Assembly (NCBI GenBank): GCA_020747065.1
Contig: JAGMVK010000017.1
Span: 868,001-932,000, forward strand
Source of the DNA: Cadophora sp. MPI-SDFR-AT-0126
Lineage: Eukaryota; Ascomycota; Leotiomycetes; Helotiales; Ploettnerulaceae
Length of the DNA stretch: 64,000 nt
Direction: 5' to 3'
The translations under genes and the position numbers were made by a program. Position 1 is the first letter of the stretch. Each line of letters opens with the position of its first letter. Below are positions 57,605 through 64,000 of this stretch, piece after piece. Under the pieces are notes generated by a model. That model was not told the DNA's origin, did not search any database, and saw nothing but the letters and a program-made list of their open reading frames with translations.

Positions 57605-58543
57605 GATGATAGTTGATAGCGATAGTCCATGAAGATCAATATCATAGGCATGAAAGCGGAATTCTCAGCATTATTTGTATTTCCCATCCTCATGTAAGAT
57701 CTTACACTCTCTGCGGCGCGGTACAAACTGACTGTGCCAAAGCACACTAACTACATCTGTTTAATGAAGAAGCTGTAAGATGTGATCTGATGTGAGCTGC
57801 GGGTCGTCCCAAGTGCTAGAGTATCATGAGATTGATGCCACACTTGGGATGAGGGTGCAGATTGCGGGGTGCGGGGAGTAGGGGACAGAGCTGGGACACT
57901 AACGCTTCCAGCCCGGATGAATGACCATGAACCATGAATCCCATGCATTTCAAGCGGTTCATCACATCTGGGGAACTGATTGATTGATTCAAATCAAATC
58001 AAAATTCCAACTAACTCGAGCAGTGCAGCTTCGTGCTGGTCACCCGACACATCGTGGCTTGGAAAGAGAAAGGATCCAGAGATTCTGGACCATTGTGCAT
58101 GATTCCACCAAACAGGTAGTCACTTACCGATACCATGGTAAGAAAGAGTCAGTCTCTCGTATTTCTGCTTATGCAGGGGCGGGCCGTGGCTGGTCAGCCA
58201 TCTGCGCCGCTAATACACATAGATGGAAGACTATCTAGGTAGTGCTCGGTGAGGTATTATTTTCGCACTTTTTTTCTTCACTAGACAGCATGTGAAGTTC
58301 AACTGTCTTCTCGCCATGTTGATTAGCTAACGTGATCCTAATTATAGCACATCTTTTGCCTTAGCTTGAAGAGAATTTCTATATGATATGGTTCCTGTTC
58401 CTGTTGTGAAGGGAGTAAGTAAGTGAGGAAGTCTGAAGAAAGGAGATGGAGAAGAATCAGGTACCACAAGCTCACCAACAGAGGGTAAGGTCGGCCTGAG
58501 CGGAAGAGATATAAAAAGTCCCCGTACAAAATGGTGTAGCCGG

Positions 58544-58560
58544 TCGGGGAGTTGCCCCGT
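58544..58560. promoter_or_regulatory. Palindromic CGGGG-N5-CCCCG site upstream of the transporter
   Basis: The sequence is TCGGGGAGTTGCCCCGT, the third copy of the CGGGG-N5-CCCCG arrangement in the cluster. It is about 850 bp upstream of the transporter start and 940 bp from the hydrolase start. Confidence 0.45.
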
Positions 58561-58614
58561 CCCTTATAGCGTCCACATAACGGTGCCCCCTCGCTTAACC
58601 AAAGCATTCCTGCG

Positions 58615-58629
58615 TCGGCTCTCCCCCGA
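58615..58629. promoter_or_regulatory. TCGG-N7-CCGA site upstream of the transporter
   Basis: The sequence TCGGCTCTCCCCCGA differs at two positions from the site between the regulator and GH3 (42642-42656). Confidence 0.35.
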
Positions 58630-59405
58630 GACTTTTCCGATTACGGGGAGCAAAGTACGATGTACGAAGGCTTCCCTCGCCCCTGGCGCGGCTCTCCGGC
58701 TAAATGTAGATGCAAAATGTGCTAGTAACTAACATGACTCGAACCATTCCAGGAAAGGTCCGTACATATACTCCACTGTAACGCATCGTTTGGAACATAT
58801 GTCCGCGTGTTTTATTGGCTTCTTCCCCGCCATGTACTAGTAGACCCCATGGGGTAACCAACAATCGGTTATGGGGTGAAGGGGACAATGAAAATGAAAG
58901 TCAAAGTTACACGCGGCTCGGGGCACATATCGGGTAGGCGAAGAACGCAACGAAGCGAAGTGCTCGCGGCTAGACCAAGCCAGTCAACGCTCCAATGTTC
59001 CAACTTCCTAGCCGACAAGGCTCTGGGATCGGGTACTACCGGTGCCCCGTAGTGTTCTCTCCTTCTCATTCCTGTTGTTAGCTGATTCCCCGCTCTCTCG
59101 TAAGTTACGCCACACCCACATTCATGGGTCTGGCCCCGCCCTGGGGAAGAGCTGTCTATCAACCACCTCAGCTGATTGAACGACTAGCTCCTATGGGTAC
59201 CTTGGCTTGCAAGCTCCGCAATCAGATTCGAGGTATAAGACGAGGTGGAGTCTCCTCCCCAGATCTTCCTTCTCCAGACCCAGATCAACCCCATTCGATC
59301 CAGGGCAGTCATTGCACTTCCATCTTCCTCCTCTTCACATTCAATTGAAAAAACAAGAAGCACACACGTCGACACGGAAACAAAAGTCATACAGAAAATC
59401 TAGCC

Positions 59406-61250
59406 ATGGCAACTCTGCAGATTGACGAGAAGCATCCTGAGACCGTTGACCATGCAGTCGGCGATCAAGGACTTTCTGGTGATCTAAAGGATCTGTCTGC
59501 CAATGCAGTCGCCCAAGGTCAAGCCCTTAGTGGTTATGAGTCTTTGACTGTTTGGCAGACCATCTGGAAATTCAAAATGTGTTCCGTCCTGTGTTTCCTG
59601 GCCGCTGTCAGTGCTGCCACTGAGGGATATCAAATCAGGTTAGTATTCTTTGTTTCAATTCCTTGATTTGAGTCTTGATGGCCTCTTGCTGATTTTTTCT
59701 CATAGCATGATTGGAAACCTTGTTGCCAATCCTGGCTTTGCCCGTCAATTCGGTACTCAACTCAATGCCGCTGGTGAGAAGGTTTTGGCATCATCTACGC
59801 TGAGCGTTTGGTCATCCGTGGGATCCTGCTCGCAAATGATGGGTCAGCTGTCTATCGCCTTCATCTCGAACAAATTTGGTCGAAAGGTTGCCATGTTCTT
59901 CTTTTGGACGACTCTCCTTCTGAGCGTCATCTGCGAAGTTGTATCTCGGAATTGGAAGGTTTTCCTCGTCTCTAAAGTCCTAGGAGGTTATGGAGTTGGT
60001 TGTCTGCAGGCCACCGTGCCCCTCTACATCAGCGAAATAGCTCCAACAGCAGCGAGAGGTGCCCTGATTATGGTCTACATGTTCTGGTGGATCACTGGCC
60101 AGTTTTTCGCTCCGGTCGCTCTCCAGGTCATGTCTAAGACCGACCCTGACAACTGGTTGACCCCTATTTATACTCAGTTCGGACAGGTTGGTCTCATGTT
60201 TCTCATCTACCTCATTCTTCCCGAGTCGCCAGCCTGGTACGTAGGGCGTGGCCAAATCGACAAAGCGAAGAAGAGCCTCCGTTTCATGTATCGAGGCGTA
60301 ACGGACTTCGACTACGAGCACCATATTCATCTTTTGGTTATCAACATCGAGCACGAACGTGCCGAGGCAAATGAACGGAAGGGTGTCAAATGGTACGAGA
60401 TATTTAAAGGGCGTGACAGGCTCCGAACTATTATTTCCACCTGGCCTTTGTTATCTCAACAATTCATTGGCCTCGGTGTGTTTTTTTCCTATGGGACATA
60501 CTTCTTTCAACAAGCCGGGGTTGAGGACCCATTCAGGATTACCTGCATTACCAGTGGCATCAATATTGCCGCTACTATGGTCATCATCTATCTTGCCGAC
60601 ATCACCGGTCGCCGCCTTATAGCATGTTACGGAACCAGCCTTTGCATGCTGTGCAACATAGGTGTTGGAATTCTTGGTGTCTCGCCAAAGGGCAAAGTAT
60701 CAGATAATCTACTTGTCGTGTTCGCCGTCTTCTGGAGTAAGTCTTAAATTTCGCTGCCGTTTGGGCTCTGCTAATCATCCTACTCCAGACATCGGATTGA
60801 TTGGCAATGGTGCCTCCGCATACGCCTATCTCAGCGAGACATCTTCTCAAAGACTTCGGACTTACACTGCTGGCTTCGCAAATGGAATGGTCGCCCCGAC
60901 TGGTATCGTACTGGGTGTTTTGGTGCCTTATATGCTCAATGCCAACCAATGGAATTGGGGCTTGAAGACCACCTGGTTCTTTACTGGTCTTGGAATGCCC
61001 TTCACCGTCGCCATGTGGTTCTTGCTACCTGAGACTAAGGGGTAAGTTGACAATATCCTATGAGCTATAAGTGATCGAGAATTGAGCTAATTTCAATCAT
61101 AGTCGCACCACTGCCGAACTTGATGAGCTTTTCGAACGCAAAATCAAACCCTGGAGGTTCCACAAGACCACTACTTTGACCGAAAGTCTCGTCGAGATGA
61201 AGAACGATCATCCTTCCGTCCAGATGGTCGAGGATGTGAAGTTAGGCTAG
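59406..61250 (+). CDS. MFS sugar/glycoside transporter (sugar porter family)
   Basis: Exons are 59406-59638, 59706-60736, 60789-61041 and 61103-61250 (554 aa); introns are 67, 52 and 61 bp. Joins restore EGYQISMIGNLVANPGF, FAVFWNIGLIGNG and LPETKGRTTAELDELF. Twelve membrane segments are visible, with the sugar porter signatures NKFGRK after helix 2, LPESPAWYVGRGQIDKAKKS after helix 6, and PETKG after helix 12. The long cytosolic N-terminus and overall pattern recall fungal maltose/alpha-glucoside or cellodextrin-type permeases (TC 2.A.1.1) rather than small hexose carriers; this is by pattern only. It should be a plasma-membrane proton symporter. As the only transporter in the cluster, it is the candidate importer for the glycoside attacked by the cytosolic enzymes. 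Confidence 0.9.
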
Positions 61251-62852
61251 GGGGCTGAGGAGGAGGATTCACTATCGTAAGCCCCTCAAGGGTTATTATT
61301 AGTGTCTATGAGGGACAATGCTTGGAGCGAGAATGGGTACTGTGATAGGTTGCGGTTGTAGTTATGTTCGGCTCGCTTCGCGCTTTCGTTTCGAATGAAA
61401 ATGCCTCTGCCCTTCCTGAACCTTTATGCTCCTTGCCCAAGTCGCAAAAAATCTGGCAGATTCCTGCAATTAACAGCGCCAATTTACCTGGATTCGAGCG
61501 CAAATTCATCCATTTCTTCCAATTGACTTCGGAATCATAACACGATCTCAAGGACCCTTGAACGAACACTTCATCACCAACTTTCAACAATTCATACCAC
61601 CATCGCCAGACTACAGCTGTAGACACCCCTGATATGGTGTACTGTATAGCGGAGAAGAATACCTGAGAGCAGGCATGTAAGCTTTGCTTTCATAGTTCTC
61701 TTCCCCAGTCCTCACGAGAATGCTCAGTCCATGACAGGCCCTCAAGTAAAGTCTCCTGGAATCGACCCCCATTCAACCACAAGATACAACTCTCCCGTAC
61801 GCAGCTATCCCAGAAGATTAGGAGGTAACTAGGCATGGACGAGGCTGATATGCAGAACGATTTAATGAAGTATTTGGAAGCGGCTCAAAAGGCATGGGTG
61901 ATCGCGGCAAGGATCTGAGGAAAGTCGGTATACTGTGGAGAAAGCGGGGGTCCGTAGGGAAGAATCTGGAATAGAGCTTAATAGATTCCTCTCTGTCATG
62001 GTATGATATTGAATAAGCAGAAATACGAATATGCCTGTTTACGTTTCCACGTCATCTCCGAGAGAATTTTATTCGCAATCGTGTCACGTTCTTTCAATGA
62101 TCAGTCCTCGAGATTTGACTCTGGGTAATTGTTGCTGCCTTGAAGGGCACTCATTTTCACACCATGTTTATATTTGCGGATGAGTTCTTGGGTTTTGCTA
62201 AGCAAGCTCTAGCACGGATGCAGGAAATATGACGAGATTTTGAGGCATCCTTTTTTACCTCGCTAATGTCACACCATAAAGCAGCAATAAGTTATGCTAC
62301 TATGCAGGCAACACTCCTAGAAGCTCCATAACTTCACACCAGCGTGAGTTTTTATCTATTTTCTGAGAGTTCTAAAAGGAAAGTCGATTGTAATCACTTC
62401 TTTGGGTGCTTTTACAACCTTCCAGACACTCCAGCGGTAGTCAGCATGGGCTCTTGTCCCCTTTGGATTCGTGTATCTCCAAATTAAAGCTCATCTTGTT
62501 GTCTAGTCCTATCATGTAATGACAAAGGGATCGCGTTAGATCTGTGTGTGGCTTAGTGAGCCTGTTCATGTACTTTTATATTTTGTCGAATGTTTGGACA
62601 TTGAAGAGAGTCGAGAATTGTCTTGCCGCCAGCATTGATATCTCGACATTGAGGCTGGCACGGCAAGGAGCACGGTCTGTCAAGAGAGCACGTTTGGAGA
62701 TGGACATTTATTTTATCAACGGCAACTATTTGAAAGTACTCCTGGTGTCCTGCACTTGATAGACTTCATTTATTCATTCCATTGCCATACTGCATTCAAA
62801 CATCAGCCATCCTCAAAAGATTTCCCCTACTAGCCGAAAATTATTGCCCGAA
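61251..62852. other. Intergenic, 1.6 kb, no gene seen
   Basis: AT-rich. The open frames at 61306-61626 and 62544-62759 have no recognisable content. No repeats were noticed. Confidence 0.45.
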
Positions 62853-64000
62853 TCATTCCTTCGAGTTCGTCAGACTGTATTCCACTGTCTTGGTAATGTT
62901 TCCAAAGCCATTCTTTGGGTGGTTCAGTGGCCCAGCACCAACTTGTCCTGACCGGCCTAAATCCGTCTCGCTGTCATGGGCACCCCTTTGAATGATATAC
63001 TCCTCCGACTCGTTATCTCCCAAGTGTGTTTTCTGATCCATGCCGGCAATCGTCGTCTTGTTGAAGCCCTTTCTAGCCGTACTCGTGTATGTGGGGTCGA
63101 AAGACAAAAGCTGATGAGAACCTGAACGGGTCTTCCCAGTGGCACTGGTGCGTCCTTTAGAGGAGCCGAGAAGCGCTGGAACATATTTTCGTAGGAATGG
63201 TCGAAGCGTTGGGAAGTTTCCTCCTATGATCGAAATGTTCAATTCTATGACACACCACATAAGAGCTGGAGTCGTGGCTTCTGGTGGGGAGTTGGCTTGG
63301 TGTCCAGTCTCCCACGGTGTTCGGGTCTGGGGGTGAGTTTACTTGTGAGATCAGCCGAGTCAAGAAGTGTCTTGATCGATAAGAGTCGGATGATAGAAAC
63401 AATGCAGACGAATCCACCCATCATCAAAACTGCAGATACCCCGATCTTCTGCCTGACTGGCATCTGAAGTTTCCACAAGAATGGCAAGGGTGCGGCTAAC
63501 GTTGCGAAGTCTGTAAAGATACCGAGGCCAGCTTGTGCGAAGTAGAAGACCGGGCGATTAATGCAGACTGCACTTGTCGCAAGAGAGAGTTCCCATGAGC
63601 CCCTGACAGGTTTGCAAGAGAAAACGTTAACAAGGACTGAAGCCAAGCTATAACTAACGGTGAATACCACAAGGCTGAGGGTGATGAACTTAAAGGCTCG
63701 AGAGGGAAATATGCGACTGTAGAATAGCAGGATTGAAGCTTTAGCGAAACCTGTTGCGGCGCAGAAGAATATGGCGGCGAGGATATTACTCTGCCTACTT
63801 TAGTACAGATGCCAGGTCTGGACGCACCATATAACCTACAAAGAGGAAGTTCGGATACAACATGTTGAGCGGCACATCGTAGAGATGTTTTCCAAGTCCA
63901 TAATTGAGAACTAGTATTTGTCAGCTGTAGTTGGTGAAGTACTGAAACCATCTTACGATTTAGAATGAATCCAGTCAAAACGACAGAGCATGCCTATCAG
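62853..64000 (-). CDS. Fungal rhodopsin-like seven-helix membrane protein (partial, 5' end outside window)
   Basis: On the minus strand the exons are 64000-63957 (partial), 63910-63840, 63790-63343 and 63295-62853 (end of gene), with 46-49-bp introns. The visible part is about 335 residues. Joins give TGFILNLLNYGLGKHLYDVPLN, YPNFLFSNILAAIFF and DSADLTTNSPPEATT. Hydrophobic helices are clear, with KASILLFYSRIFPSR, CINRPVFYFAQAGLGIFTDF and IELNISIIGGNFPTLRPFLRK, all hallmarks of the SAT4-like/PTH11-related rhodopsin-domain family. The C-terminal 110 residues are a hydrophilic tail. No retinal or enzymatic function can be assumed; many members are orphan receptors or pathway-associated proteins. 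The last intron (63296-63342) is the least certain junction. Confidence 0.75.

Larger units (their letters stand above)
57605..59405. promoter_or_regulatory. Long divergent promoter region (secreted hydrolase / transporter)
   Basis: This is 1.8 kb without a supportable gene. It contains a CGGGG-N5-CCCCG site (58544-58560), a TCGG-N7-CCGA site (58615-58629) and several GGGG/CCCC blocks between 58500 and 59140. Its length and site density suggest strongly controlled expression. Confidence 0.5.

Noticed and set aside
61306..61626. 106-codon minus-strand frame downstream of the transporter
   Set aside because: No recognisable domain, no splice partners, and composition like non-coding DNA.

Overview
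The window is nuclear DNA of a filamentous ascomycete (Pezizomycotina; a leotiomycete is my guess, not demonstrated). The evidence is short GT-AG introns (mostly 45-95 bp, often with a CTAAC/CTGAC-like branch site), Zn2Cys6 regulators, an INCENP, IST1 and BRE4-like gene complement, and fungal CAZyme families. I re-spliced all multi-exon genes by hand; every model closes in frame from start to stop except the last gene, which runs off the right edge.

Bases 1-28,700 look like conserved core genome. In order: an F-box-like protein, an uncharacterised protein with a membrane segment, a mitochondrial MSS116-type DEAD-box helicase, a CUE-AlkB-GRF repair dioxygenase, an unknown protein, a BRE4-type membrane protein, the ESCRT-III factor IST1, an acyl-CoA dehydrogenase, INCENP/Sli15 and a long J-domain protein. 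From 28.7 to 36.4 kb the window turns accessory. It has long non-coding stretches, simple repeats and an AT-rich inverted-repeat element. It also has a 3.17-kb segment bounded by 101-bp terminal inverted repeats and TA dinucleotides, sitting inside a split 13-bp minisatellite and carrying an intact five-exon lipase gene related to bacterial family I.5 lipases. A UPC2-like Zn2Cys6 regulator lies next to it.

From 36.4 to 61.3 kb lies what looks like a catabolic gene cluster: GH78 alpha-L-rhamnosidase, a Zn2Cys6 regulator, GH3 (PA14) beta-glucosidase, GH5 glycosidase, a DUF1593 protein, two paralogous GH43 enzymes, one secreted alpha/beta-hydrolase and an MFS sugar/glycoside transporter. All the glycosidases lack a signal peptide. 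The simplest reading is that an oligosaccharide or plant glycoside containing rhamnose, glucose and a pentose is imported whole and dismantled in the cytosol under the local regulator. The upstream regions of the cluster genes share Gal4-type inverted CGG/CCG sites: CGGGG-N5-CCCCG occurs three times and TCGG-N11-CCGA twice, which supports co-regulation. The right edge holds a partial seven-helix fungal rhodopsin-like membrane protein. I saw no tRNA, rRNA or CRISPR array.
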